A stretch of 64,000 bases of DNA from Sphingomonas sp. 1F27F7B (lineage in GTDB: Bacteria > Pseudomonadota > Alphaproteobacteria > Sphingomonadales > Sphingomonadaceae). The translations under genes and the position numbers were made by a program. Below, piece after piece: positions 19,531-28,491 of the stretch. The first letter of the stretch is position 1. Each line of letters opens with the position of its first letter. The notes under the pieces were generated by a model, which worked only from the letters and a program-made list of their open reading frames with translations, did no database searches and was not told where the DNA came from. The DNA is taken from positions 23,314 through 87,313 of the forward strand of contig NZ_SCMK01000022.1 of NCBI RefSeq assembly GCF_005503355.1. Direction: 5' to 3'.

Positions 19531-19896
19531 ATGTCTGGCGCGTCCGTCTTCATCATCTTCTTGGCCGCGCTCTTGATTGCAGCACGCCTGTTGCTTCGCC
19601 CGGAGCGCCGACCGCCGGTCCCCGCGAGCGAAAAAGCCGAAGGCATTCCACGTATGGATAGACCAGTTGGAACACGCCCTACAACGTTTGAGCCAAGCAA
19701 AAGTCGCCGCTTTCTCAAGTTGTCCGCCCCTTCCGGTGGGCCTCAAAAGATGCTCTCACATAGCCTGCGCGACGCTTGCAGTCATTTCACCGGCGGCAGC
19801 ACATCGGCATCGCTTCGGATCGGACTGGACGCCTCCCTGAGCTATGGCCCACTTCGAAACGTGCTCGCTCGGCTCAAAAAACAGAACCAGCAATAG
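19531..19896 (+). CDS. Uncertain ORF: membrane-helix start running into LysR remnant
   Basis: The frame begins with a plausible membrane anchor (ASVFIIFLAALLIAARLLL) and basic stretch, but from about 19810 it reads LRIGLDASLSYGPLRNVLA, which is a LysR substrate-binding-domain strand, and stops at 19896. This is best read as a small membrane ORF whose end is fused by chance to a decayed LysR gene. Low confidence that the whole frame is expressed as one protein. Confidence 0.25.
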   Translation: MSGASVFIIFLAALLIAARLLLRPERRPPVPASEKAEGIPRMDRPVGTRPTTFEPSKSRRFLKLSAPSGGPQKMLSHSLRDACSHFTGGSTSASLRIGLDASLSYGPLRNVLARLKKQNQQ

Positions 19897-20429
19897 ATGT
19901 ACGTTTTGTCGAGGGTAACGGCGACGATATCGCCGATCAAGTTGCGCGCGGAACAATTAACGTCGCTTTCATACAAGAGCGGGTAAATAAAGCGTCCATC
20001 GTGTCCGAGCACTGCTGGAACGAGACGATCGTAGTGGCCTTGCCGGAGGGTCATCGGCTCGCCGGTCACCACGCCCTTCGTCGCGAAGCACTCAGATGCG
20101 AAACGTTTCTGATGGCGATCGATGAAACGCGCGTCATCCGCACGGCGAACGAAATAGCGACAATACTCGAAGGCCGGCCACGGTTGATCATTCCAACCCA
20201 GGTCCATCGCGACACTCTTATGCATCTCGTAGGATTGGGGTTCGGGATCGCGCTGACACGCTCTTGCGCACTAGGCGTTTATTATCCCGGCGTCATCTAC
20301 CGACCGATCAGCGCTCCGGAGCCTCACGCTGCGGTCTACGCAATATGGCGGCCGGAGACCCTCTCGCCAGAGGCCTCAGTTCTGCTCGCCTATGTCCAGG
20401 CCGAAGGCCGTCAAGGAGCGGTGGAGTGA
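19776..20429 (+). pseudogene. LysR-type regulator remnant (substrate-binding domain)
   Basis: From ~19875 onward this frame encodes a clear LTTR C-terminal domain: TEPAIDVRFVEGNGDDIADQ, INVAFIQERV, ETIVVALPEGHRLAGH, MHLVGLGFGIALTRS, YAIWRP. The matching N-proximal strand (RIGLDASLSYGPLRNVLARLKK) is in another frame (+1 relative), and the switch falls in an A6 run in CTCAAAAAACAG at ~19876, so one base has probably been lost. No winged HTH is found upstream in any frame, so the gene is truncated as well as frameshifted. Confidence 0.7.
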
Positions 20430-20519
20430 TCGCCCCGTCAACCCATGCTGCGCGCCGCCGCCTGAGCTTCCTTCAGCTCATCAGGGCTTTTGCACCGACC
20501 TCGCCCAGGGTGCTGTAGG

Positions 20520-20732
20520 ATGCCGCCCCTCACCATTCTTTCCGCGGCCGTTAAGATCATCGGCGTCTCAGGCCTGATCGGCCTGCTCGTGGCGGCTCAT
20601 CATATACCAGCGGCCGCGACGCCGTTGCGCGCGGTCGCCTTGCTTTGGTTTCTTGCGCTCGGGATCATCTACGTTCTGATCCCGGGGAAACGAAGCGGGC
20701 GCTCCTTCCTTGGTCGCCGTCCATGGCGTTGA
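20520..20732 (+). CDS. Small membrane protein, two helices
   Basis: 70 residues from the ATG at 20520. Two hydrophobic stretches (IIGVSGLIGLLVAAHHI and LRAVALLWFLALGIIYVLI) are followed by a basic C-terminus. It overlaps the start of the next ORF by 10 nt, suggesting coupling. No family recognised; Shine-Dalgarno is weak. Confidence 0.4.
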   Translation: MPPLTILSAAVKIIGVSGLIGLLVAAHHIPAAATPLRAVALLWFLALGIIYVLIPGKRSGRSFLGRRPWR

Positions 20733-20977
20733 ACAGCTTTCACGCTGATGTCGGCGACTGGATCCTCATGCTCGCGCGCTTCGCTTTGCTCGTGTCGCTG
20801 GTGGCGTTGTTCGTACGGCGACGCCAAGTCACACGAGGCATAATGGCGAAGCTCGACACGCTCTCTAAGTCTCGGCTCATCAACAAAGCCAAAGATCGGT
20901 CGGTAACCGAGGCTCCACAAGAACCTGTAGCTGGAGATCGAGGTCGGCTTAAAGGATCTCAGGACGAGAAAGACTGA
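20723..20977 (+). CDS. Small membrane-anchored protein, unknown function
   Basis: 84 residues from the ATG at 20723. One transmembrane helix (WILMLARFALLVSLVALFV) is followed by RRRQ and a charged, Lys/Asp-rich cytoplasmic tail. It overlaps the previous ORF by 10 nt in another frame. Not recognised. Part of a series of short membrane ORFs between corA and rnk. Confidence 0.4.
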   Translation: MALNSFHADVGDWILMLARFALLVSLVALFVRRRQVTRGIMAKLDTLSKSRLINKAKDRSVTEAPQEPVAGDRGRLKGSQDEKD

Positions 20978-21118
20978 AAGCGGAGATCTTAGACGAAGCT
21001 AATCTGCCCTAACGCAATATTTGCGCGGTTTGGCCCGATCATACGCCATCCTGATGTCGGTCGAGCTACCGTTCGTTGCATTGGCCTCGCGCGGCCGTGA
21101 CCGGCGAGCCTTGGAGCA

Positions 21119-21469
21119 ATGATAGGGCACTCGCCGACCATGTGGGAAGCGGTCACGCGATTCCGGTGGATGAGGTTGTTGCGTGAGCAGGATAGCCGCT
21201 CGCGGTTACACCTCCGCGCGTTTTGCGGGCAAGTCGGATTGATCCTCCTACTCTGCGCACCAACCTTTGCGCTCGATCATCGGCCGCCCTTTCTTTTCCT
21301 GTTCTTCGTGCATTTAATGTTTGCTGCATCCGCGCTCGTTCTCGTTGGGGTGGCGCTGGTCACGCGACAGCCAGTTTCGCGTACGAGCCTCTGCATGTGG
21401 GATCACGTCTTCGCGATGTTGCTCCTGATGCTGATCAGCTCCGCGGCACTCAGAATGCTGGTCAGCTAA
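21119..21469 (+). CDS. Small polytopic membrane protein, unknown function
   Basis: 116 residues with hydrophobic segments at about 38-52 (GLILLLCAPTFAL), 58-82 (FLFLFFVHLMFAASALVLVG) and 92-115 (HVFAMLLLMLISSAALRML), so probably three helices. No family recognised. The 282 nt between this gene and rnk show no gene or clear element. Confidence 0.45.
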   Translation: MIGHSPTMWEAVTRFRWMRLLREQDSRSRLHLRAFCGQVGLILLLCAPTFALDHRPPFLFLFFVHLMFAASALVLVGVALVTRQPVSRTSLCMWDHVFAMLLLMLISSAALRMLVS

Positions 21470-21751
21470 GGCCGTGCGCTCGCCGTTCTCAGCCAAATCG
21501 GGTTCACCGGGTTACGTAACACATCGCTCTGAGGCTCGCGGGGCGATTGACGGGGCTAGGGCCGCAGCCCATGGTCGCCTGGTTATGCAAGCGTCGAAGG
21601 CTCACGTCCGATTCTGCAATCGCGGGTGCCAGCTCATGTCGGGCTGTTAGCCCCGGGTCCGGACGTTCGCGTGCTGGGTTCGGGGTAAGGGCATAGCCCG
21701 ATCCGCCACGCCTCGCCAGCGTTCGCAACCCTCACACTACGAGCCTTCGTC

Positions 21752-22180
21752 ATGACCCTTGTTAAAGCTGCCGCGCGCCCTCCCATTCATATGATCGACA
21801 CCGAAGCCGATGCGCTGTCCGATCTCGGAATGCGTGCCCACGCCCGCCAGTCAGATGTTAGCCGCCTGTTGATGGCCGAGATCGAACGCGCCAGGATTCA
21901 CACCGCCGAGGACATTCCTCCTGACGTCGTTACCATGCGTTCGACGGTCGAGTTTGTCGATCAGGCAACCAGCACCCGTCGTACCGTCGAACTTGTCTAC
22001 CCTGCCGAGGCCGATATTGCTGCGAACCGGATCTCCGTAATCACTCCTGTCGGCGCCGGGCTCATTGGCTTGCGCGAAGGTGACTCAATACTCTGGCCAG
22101 ATCGCGATGGACACGAACGCACGCTGAGCGTCGTAAAGGTGATCCAACCGGCACGAGACACGACAGCAAAAAGTCGCTGA
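21752..22180 (+). CDS. rnk: Nucleoside diphosphate kinase regulator (Rnk-like, GreA/B C-terminal fold)
   Basis: 142 residues. An N-terminal coiled region (EADALSDLGMRAHARQSDVS) is followed by a GreA/GreB-type C-terminal FKBP-like domain: VEFVDQATSTRRTVELVYPA, ISVITPVGAGLIGLREGDSI and a final VVKVIQP. Rnk proteins bind RNA polymerase through this domain and lack the cleavage-stimulating coiled coil of GreA. Monocistronic here. Confidence 0.8.
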   Translation: MTLVKAAARPPIHMIDTEADALSDLGMRAHARQSDVSRLLMAEIERARIHTAEDIPPDVVTMRSTVEFVDQATSTRRTVELVYPAEADIAANRISVITPVGAGLIGLREGDSILWPDRDGHERTLSVVKVIQPARDTTAKSR

Positions 22181-22219
22181 TCGCGGACTTACGAACCTGC
22201 CTGAAATCTTTCCGTCTTA

Positions 22220-23259
22220 GAGCCGTTCCCGCTTACGTAGCGATGGCCAAGTCGTCGTCGTAGCCGGCGGCTGCGAGGCAGTTACGGCACTCGTCTGGGG
22301 TGAAGCGGCTGAAGGCCCGCCGGATGGCGTCCCATAGGTCAGGCACGGTGCGGGCGGCTGCGGTCTGCAGCAGCCCTTTCAGCTTGGCGAAGATCTGTTC
22401 GATCGGGTTGAACTCGGGGCTGTAGGGCGGAAGGTAGAGTAGCCGCGCGCCGACCGACTCGACCCGCTCGCGGATGCCGCTGACCTTGTGAGCTTGCAGG
22501 TTGTCGAGGATCACGGTGTCGCCGGGCCGCAGCACCGGGACGAGGCGGTTGGCGACGTAGTCGCGAAAGCGCTGGCCGTTGGTGGCGCCATCCGCGAGAT
22601 CGAGGGCGCACAGGCCGGTGGTGCGCAGAGCGGCGGTGACGGTGGTCATTTTATAATGGCCCTGCGGTACGAGCAGCCGGCAGCGCTCGCCGCGCGGGGC
22701 GCGGCCGTAGTGGCGGGCCATGTTGGTGGCGGCCGCCGTCTCGTCGAGGAAGACGAGCTTGTCGGGATCGAGGTCGGGCTGAGCCGCGAACCACGCCTCA
22801 CGCGCCGCCTTCACGTCGGCCCGCTCCTGCTCAGCTGCGTACAGCGCCCCTTTTTGCGGGTGATGCCGTGGCGGGCGAAGAAGCGGGACAGTCCGCTCGT
22901 GCTGGTCTGCACGCCCTGCTCGGCCAGGGCGTCGCGCAACTCGCGCAGGAAGAGTTCGGGCCGTGCCTCGTCGAGGGAGAGGATCAGATCCGCATGCGCC
23001 TCGATCGCCGGCAAGCTGTCGTCGCTGTGCGTCGGTTTGGGGACGACGTTGCCCTGCTGCGCAAACCGCTGCGACCAGCGGCTGGCGCTCGACACGCTCA
23101 CCCCGAACCGCGCCGCCGCCCGATGAAACGAAGCGCCCTCTACCACGGCCGCCACGACGCGCTCGCGCAGATCGATAGACAAGGGTGAAGGCATCGCTGG
23201 CTCCTTCACTGGTCAACGCACCAGCCACTATCCCGTCGCAACACCGCCGGGAATGGCTC
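22220..23259 (-). mobile_element. IS630-family insertion sequence (copy 2, different from copy 1)
   Basis: 1040-bp element with inverted ends GAGCCGTTCCCGC (left) and GAGCCATTCCCGG-like (right, reverse complement), flanked by TA at 22218-22219 and 23260-23261. It is oriented opposite to copy 1. Its transposase is clearly diverged from copy 1 (for example SIDLRERVVAAVVEGA versus SLDLRVRVLAAVASGL), so the two are separate arrivals, not a composite transposon. Confidence 0.9.
22233..23209 (-). CDS. IS630-family transposase, made by -1 frameshift
   Basis: DDE transposase in two frames on the minus strand. The first (23209-22811) carries the HTH (SFHRAAARFGVSVSSASRWS). The second, reading from ~22850 to 22233, carries VFLDETAAATN, VILDNLQAHK and PPYSPEFNPIEQIFAKLK, so all three catalytic acids are present. 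The frames join by a -1 slip at CGCAAAAAGGGG (around 22847-22858), giving ...ITRKK then GALYAAEQERAD. Confidence 0.88.
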
Positions 23260-23312
23260 TAGCCGACACTGGGGAGCTTCGCTCTAACCCATTGCGCCAG
23301 CCCTGAGGGGCG

Positions 23313-23359
23313 TGGCGCACCCGACACGATTCGAACGTGTGGCCTCCACCTTCGGAGGG
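23313..23359 (-). tRNA. 3' half of a split tRNA-Arg(CCG), with att core
   Basis: Reading the minus strand from 23359: CCCTCCGAAGG, then variable loop, a perfect T arm (ACACG-TTCGAAT-CGTGT), acceptor strand CGGGTGC, G and CCA. There is no 5' half here. It complements the 5' half at 34288-34328 exactly: joined at the shared CCTCCGAAGG they form a 77-nt cloverleaf with a fully paired acceptor stem. The 11-bp CCTTCGGAGGG (23349-23359) is the island's left attachment core. Confidence 0.85.
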
Positions 23360-23525
23360 GATGTAGTCAGGCTCCTGGGGTTAGTGCGATCGCGCGATCC
23401 CGTCTAAAACGCTGACACTAAATGCGAATCTCGCCAACGATTCTGATTGGGTAAGGGACACTTCGTTGCTCCCCATTCCCGGCGCTTCCTTGGCGCGTTC
23501 GCCAAGGGAAAGCCGCTCGCCACAC

Positions 23526-24884
23526 ATGCCAAAACTCACAAAACGTAACGCGGACTCCGCCAAGGCGCGGGAGACGGATTACTTCATCTGGGACACCGAA
23601 CTGCCTGGCCTCGATCTTCGGATATATCCATCCGGCAAGCGCAGCTATGTCATTCATTATAGGTTCGCCGGCCGCTCCCGCCGATTCACCATCGGGTTGC
23701 ATGGCTTCTGGACGCCCGAGCTTGCGCGCCACGAGGCAAGGGTTCTCTTCGGCAAGATCGCGCGTGGCGAAGATCCGTCTGAACAGCGGCAACTCAATCA
23801 TAAAGCCATAACGGTCAAGGAGCTGTGCGGGCGCTATCTCGAGGACCTGAACGCCGGCTTGATTATGGGCAAGGGTGGACGCCCGAAGAAGCCGACAACC
23901 ATCGTCAGCGACGTCGGTCGAATCCGCCGTCACATCATTCCGTTGGTCGGGACGCGGCGGGTGAAAGACCTCACCAAGGCGGATATCAATAAGGTGTTGA
24001 AGGATGTCATAGCCGGTAAAACCAACGGCAGTTTCAAGACAGGAAAATTGCGGGGCAAGTCCATCGTGCGAGGCGGTGTGGGAGCAGCCTCACGTACTGT
24101 CGGACTTCTCAGCGGCATACTGACCTACGCCGTCGAGGCAGGAATTATAGAAGCCAATCCTGCGCACGGGGTTCGACGGCCAAAAGATAATATTCGTAGC
24201 CGTCGTCTCAGCGACGCCGAGTATCAAACGCTCGGCTCTATCCTCCGGGCAGCAGGGAAGAACGACAGGTACAGGATGACGGTGGAGCTCATCCGGCAGC
24301 TCGCGCTGACAGGATGCCGCCGGTCGGAGATGCTGGTGCTCCGCTGGGAGGAAGTCGATATCGAAGCAAGCTGTTTGCGACTCGCCGACAGCAAGGAGGG
24401 AGCGTCTGTGCGACCGATCGGCCTGCCTGTCGTGGAATACCTCGAGGAGCGCAGCGCGAAGATTTCAAAGACCTACGTCTTCCCAGGAGGCGAGGAGGAC
24501 AACTCATTCGGCAGTTTCCCCAATCACTGGGAGAAGATTTTCCGGAACACGGCCCTGGTGGATGTCACGCCGCATGTCCTTCGACATAGTTTTGCGAGTG
24601 TAGCCAACGACCTGGGGTTTACGGAGTCCACGATCGCGGCGTTGATCGGTCACTCGCGAGGCTCCGTCACCAGCAAATATATTCATACGCTGGACGCGGC
24701 GTTGATCATGGCGGCCGATACGATCTCCGGTTACATCGAAGGCCTCCTTGACGGCGTGGAGTTCAAGCAAACGTCTTATGCGCTCGACCGTGGGGCCAGG
24801 AAGGCGACTTTGGCTCGTTTCCTTAAGATGATGAGCAGCGCGCGAGACGATGCCCCGGTTCCCGAGGAGCATTTGGCGGCATGA
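23526..24884 (+). CDS. int: Tyrosine-type site-specific integrase
   Basis: Phage/island integrase of the DUF4102 N-terminal type. The N-terminal segment KLTKRNADSAKARETDYFIW, an SAM-like core-binding domain, and a catalytic domain are present. Catalytic-type residues are visible in LTGCRRSEML (Arg), HVLRHSFAS (H-x-x-R), LIGHSRGSVTSKYIH (His and Tyr). The ATG at 23526 is preferred over an upstream codon at 23466 because homologues begin MPKLTKR. About 452 residues. It lies 167 nt from the att core. Its stop overlaps the next ORF. Confidence 0.93.
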   Translation: MPKLTKRNADSAKARETDYFIWDTELPGLDLRIYPSGKRSYVIHYRFAGRSRRFTIGLHGFWTPELARHEARVLFGKIARGEDPSEQRQLNHKAITVKELCGRYLEDLNAGLIMGKGGRPKKPTTIVSDVGRIRRHIIPLVGTRRVKDLTKADINKVLKDVIAGKTNGSFKTGKLRGKSIVRGGVGAASRTVGLLSGILTYAVEAGIIEANPAHGVRRPKDNIRSRRLSDAEYQTLGSILRAAGKNDRYRMTVELIRQLALTGCRRSEMLVLRWEEVDIEASCLRLADSKEGASVRPIGLPVVEYLEERSAKISKTYVFPGGEEDNSFGSFPNHWEKIFRNTALVDVTPHVLRHSFASVANDLGFTESTIAALIGHSRGSVTSKYIHTLDAALIMAADTISGYIEGLLDGVEFKQTSYALDRGARKATLARFLKMMSSARDDAPVPEEHLAA

Positions 24885-25183
24885 TGCGGAACCGACAGCG
24901 CGTGGAATATCGGAGGGAGAGCGTGGGCGTTGAAGTCATCCAGCGTGTCCAACTCGCTGGACAGAATCGGCAGTTGGTCGCGTCATTGCCCATGCTTGAT
25001 GAGCGTGACGGGATCGAATTGCGCGTGATCAGGGGCAACGGTGAAGTTCAGACTGCGCGTTTGCCGCCAAAAGCAGCGGGGATGGTCAAGGCGTTGCTGG
25101 ATGCCTTGGGACGCGAAGAACGGGTTGTTCTGCTATCAGAAGGCCTATCCTTCCGCGCCGATCTGGGCCCGCGTGACGGCTGA
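24884..25183 (+). CDS. Small unknown protein coupled to integrase
   Basis: About 99 residues; the start codon cluster ATGATG at 24881-24886 overlaps the integrase stop (24882-24884), so translation is likely coupled. The chain is basic at the N-terminus (RNRQRVEYRRESVGVEVIQR) and then looks alpha/beta with a repeated Val/Leu pattern. No family recognised. A role with the integrase (for example directionality control) is possible from position only. Confidence 0.5.
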   Translation: MRNRQRVEYRRESVGVEVIQRVQLAGQNRQLVASLPMLDERDGIELRVIRGNGEVQTARLPPKAAGMVKALLDALGREERVVLLSEGLSFRADLGPRDG

Positions 25184-25323
25184 AGCAGCCCGCTTCAGTT
25201 TTCGGATCGGTGCCAGATCAAGCAAGTCCAAATATTCCAAGTAAGCGTGGATCCGGCCGCGCCGCAGCTCGGGAAAGAGGTGCCGATCTTCTCCGGAACC
25301 ATCTGGATGGTGACGATCAGGCT

Positions 25324-26076
25324 ATGAATATCGCACAAATTCGCGCGCCTGCGCGAGTCCTCGCGATTAGAAATTGGACGCGCTTGCCGGGCCATGGGTT
25401 ACGAAATCACGCGTTGCAGATTGATCTAGTTTGGTGCGACGGTCATACCTATATGTCGATCCCTAACCCACAAACGGAGCGAATCTTCACTTACGAGGCG
25501 ATGAATCGCCCTCTATTTGAGGAGCCCACGGAAGCGGTCGAGCGAGAGGACCCATTCACCGGGCCCCAAGGCTTCATGATCGGCGACGAATTCCTCCCCA
25601 AGCGACCCGAGCTTGCTCAGCAGTATTTCGATGCTGCGCACCTCATTCTCGAGTCGATCAAACGCGGTGATTGGGAAGACTATAAGTTGGTTAATCCTGC
25701 GCTGTTCCTCTACCGACATTCGCTTGAACTGTTACTAAAAGAGATTGTCGGTGGGAGCCGAAGAGGCCACGATCTGGCCGAGCTCGCCGATGCGCTCGCT
25801 GAGGCCGTCCGCGCTCGAACGGGTGGCTCCGTGCCATCGTGGATCATGACGCGGTTGAAGGAGATCGCCTCAATCGATCCCGGCTCGACCGCATTCCGGT
25901 ACGGTGAGAACTACGATCCTGTCGCCAAGCGGTCGACGCCGCCCGTTAGTTCAGCACTTTATGTGAGCCTGCCTCACCTACAACGCGCGATGCTCACGCT
26001 CAACGCGGCGTTGGTCGGGGCGATCGCTGAGATAGCGACGAGCCATCCTGTTCGCTACGTCGCTGAAGACGATTGA
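25324..26076 (+). CDS. Unknown island protein with HEPN-like helical segment
   Basis: 250 residues from the ATG at 25324; a longer in-frame start at 25210 exists, but its first 38 codons look non-coding. The middle contains YFDAAHLILESIKRGDWED and ALFLYRHSLELLLKEIV followed by RRGHDLAELADAL, a pattern seen in HEPN-type helical bundles. No R-x4-6-H nuclease motif is certain. It is separated from the minus-strand defence operon by 26 nt (convergent). I do not recognise the family; the HEPN comparison is inference. Confidence 0.55.
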   Translation: MNIAQIRAPARVLAIRNWTRLPGHGLRNHALQIDLVWCDGHTYMSIPNPQTERIFTYEAMNRPLFEEPTEAVEREDPFTGPQGFMIGDEFLPKRPELAQQYFDAAHLILESIKRGDWEDYKLVNPALFLYRHSLELLLKEIVGGSRRGHDLAELADALAEAVRARTGGSVPSWIMTRLKEIASIDPGSTAFRYGENYDPVAKRSTPPVSSALYVSLPHLQRAMLTLNAALVGAIAEIATSHPVRYVAEDD

Positions 26077-26102
26077 TAGCCTTTTCGCCCGAATAGTAGT
26101 GG

Positions 26103-27120
26103 CTAATCGGAGTCAGTCAGCAGGCGCCACCACGTCGCCCCTCGCTGTGTTTTCCGTGTGCTGCCGTTTCGGACGCCCTCGTCCAGCAGGTGGACAATCT
26201 TGCGGCCGTCGGGCGAGGACGCGTCATGTATTTCGAAGATGACGCCGTCATCATGACGCTCAAAGCGCGCAACGGGATCGGTCATTCCGGCGATCTCCGG
26301 GAGCTGCAGCTTCATCGTGTTCCGCGCCTCGCCGGCTTTGGACAGCGTCATAGTCCTTGAGCGCCCCGTTCTGGCGTCCCGCAGCGTTCGGCTGCCAGCG
26401 AAGAAGCCGTCGAACACGCGTAGCGGTATCTGCGTCTGCGTTCGTCCCCGACCGTGTCGGAGTCGCATAACCATGGCTTTCGCGGTCGGCGAGGAGGCGC
26501 TCGGAGCTAGATGATCGCTTGGCTCATCGAAAACGATTTCCAACCTCCACCCCAAGGCGTTCACGGCGAAGCCTAGATCGGGCAGATCATCTGCCTCGAA
26601 ATCGAGCAAACGAGGCGATCTGAGCTCAAGAACGGTTTCATGTTGGGCCAGGCGCATGAACTCTAACACCTTGGCCGCTTTCGCGTTCGACGGTCCGGTA
26701 TCATAGCGCCTGATCAAATCACGGCGTGCAAGCCGCGTGAGATAACTGTCGACCCTCCAGCGGTCGGCTCTGCTGCTGCCCCAATCTCGTGTCAGCCAAT
26801 CGTAGGCTATGTTCGCACAACGAATCGCCTCTGAGCGATCGAGCCCTTCGGCCAGCGCGAGTAACGACAGCGGGGAGATGCGTTCCATCTCTTCGTGGCA
26901 GGCTTCCGTACTCTGCCACAGCTCTGCTCGGGTGCCGACATGCACCGTATCGCGCCAGATGAAGACGTCGATCCAGATTTCGCCTGGAACTGCGGAGCGG
27001 AATTGTAAGCGGTCGAGCGTTTTGGCTTCGGTCGTCGAGTACAACTCGAAGGCTTGTATATGAGCTGTCGGGTCGCCCGGTCTCGAAGGAACCGCAACGT
27101 GAAGGGCATTGGCTGCTGAC
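26103..27120 (-). pseudogene. 3' part of an unknown gene split by an IS3-family element
   Basis: Encodes about 339 residues from VTSAANALHVAVPSRPGD to TWWRLLTDSD. The first codons of the annotated-looking frame (from 27143) belong to the IS end. The gene's real start is at 28491, on the far side of the IS, and the joined frame reads ...LFASSPAVTSAANALHV. Domains are not recognised. The C-terminal half contains a DUF-like beta segment (VARFERHDDGVIFEIHDASS). Last gene of the island's minus-strand operon. Confidence 0.75.
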
Positions 27121-28384
27121 GTGACCCCCTGAAACTCCTCCACGAATAGCTAGAGTCCGCCCCTCGAAAGGACGGACAGAATGAAGCGATCACGGTTTAC
27201 GGAAGAGCAGATCATCGGGATCCTGCGCGAGCAGGAGGCCGGTGTTCCGGTGGCGGATCTGTGCAGGAAGCACGGGCTGAGCTCGCCGACCTTCTACAAA
27301 TGGAAGGCCAAGTATGGCGGCATGGACGTGTCGGAGGCCCGGCGGCTGAAGGCGCTGGAAGAGGAGAACGCCAAGCTGAAGCGGATGCTGGCGGACTCGA
27401 TGCTGGACAACGTCGCGCTGAAGGATCTGCTGGGAAAAAAGTGGTGACGCCCGCTGCGCATCGAGCGGCGGCGGCGCACCTGCAGTCGGCTTACGGGATG
27501 AGCGAACGGCGGGCCTGCCGGGTGCTGGGCGTGGACCGGACGAGCGTGCGCTATCAGGCGACGCGACCGGACGACGGCGCCCTGCGCGATCGGCTGAAGG
27601 CCCTGGCCCAGGAGCGTCGGCGGTTCGGCTATCGACGTCTGCACGTGATGCTCCGGCGCGAGGGCCATGCGGTCAACAAGAAGCGTGTCCAGCGGATCTA
27701 CCGCGAGGAGAAGCTGACGGTGCGTCGGCGCGGCGGGCGCAAACGCGCGATGGGCACAAGGCGGCCGCTGGAGATTCCTCTGGTCGCAAACCAGCGCTGG
27801 TCGCTGGACTTCGTGTCCGACCAGATGACGGACGGGCGGCGCTTCCGCATCCTGACGGTGATCGACAACTGCACCCGCGAGTGCCTCGGGCTCGTCGCCG
27901 ACACCTCGCTGTCAGGGCGACGGGTGGCGCGCGAGTTGGACGCCATCATCCTGCGACGCGGGCGACCCGAGACGATCATCAGCGACAACGGCACGGAATA
28001 CACGTCCAACGCCATCCTGGCCTGGGCCGACGACGCCGGTGTGGGCTGGCACTACATCGCGCCGGGCAAGCCTCAGCAGAACGGCTTCAACGAGAGCTTC
28101 AACGGCCGTCTGCGTGACGAGCTGCTGAACGAGACGCTGTTCCGATCCCTGCCGCACGCCCGTGCGGTGCTCGAAACCTGGCGGCGCGACTACAACGAAA
28201 CCCGGCCGCACTCGAAGCTCGGCTGGCTGACGCCGCAGGCCTACGCAGATGCGCTCAGCGGAAAGATCGGCCGGTCCGCTGCGCTGGTTGGAGGCTGCGC
28301 TGACCGGCCTCTTGCCAACCCCACCAACCCCAGTTCAGATCACCAAAGGACTCTCGTTATGGCTGGATGAGAAACGGGGGTCAC
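27121..28384 (+). mobile_element. IS3-family insertion sequence
   Basis: 1264 bp with inverted termini: GTGACCCCC at the left and GGGGGTCAC at the right, the symmetry extending three bases outward (GAC/GTC). orfA and orfB overlap, as in IS3. No convincing target duplication is visible, so exact ends are uncertain by a few bases. It interrupts a gene of the island operon after codon ~36. Confidence 0.88.
27181..28370 (+). CDS. IS3-family transposase OrfA/OrfB, joined by -1 frameshift
   Basis: OrfA (27181-27447) is an 88-residue HTH protein (FTEEQIIGILREQEAGVPVA) with a leucine-zipper-like helix. OrfB reads in the -1 frame to 28370 and carries the rve integrase core: WSLDFVSDQM (D), TIISDNGTEYTS (D) and GFNESFNGRLRDELL (E). 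The slip site is the A6 run at ~27435-27440 just before the OrfA stop. All catalytic residues are present, so it may be active. Confidence 0.92.
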
Positions 28385-28491
28385 GTCACTGCGGGCGAAG
28401 ACGCAAATAGCGGCAAAGCGAGGCCGTGATCGGTTAGACGCTCATATGCGATAAGCATCATCGCTACGGCGCTCTCGCCACGGGCGGTCAT
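28385..28491 (-). pseudogene. 5' part of the unknown gene split by IS3
   Basis: ATG at 28491 overlaps the stop of the upstream gene (ATGA), then reads TARGESAVAMMLIAYERL, TDHGLALPLFASSPAV and T, entering the IS at ~28384 where a TGA follows. Joining to 27117 restores a frame of about 375 residues. The overlap pattern matches the other junctions of this operon, which supports this as the true start. Confidence 0.7.

Noticed and set aside
16364..23259. Two IS630-type copies flanking corA-rnk as a composite transposon
   Set aside because: The transposases and terminal repeats are clearly different, and each has its own TA duplication, so they are independent insertions.
27115..28390. Target-site duplication for the IS3 element
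   Set aside because: Flanks (GCTGAC / GTCACT) give no matching direct repeat at any plausible end; only an extended inverted symmetry is seen, so no duplication is claimed.
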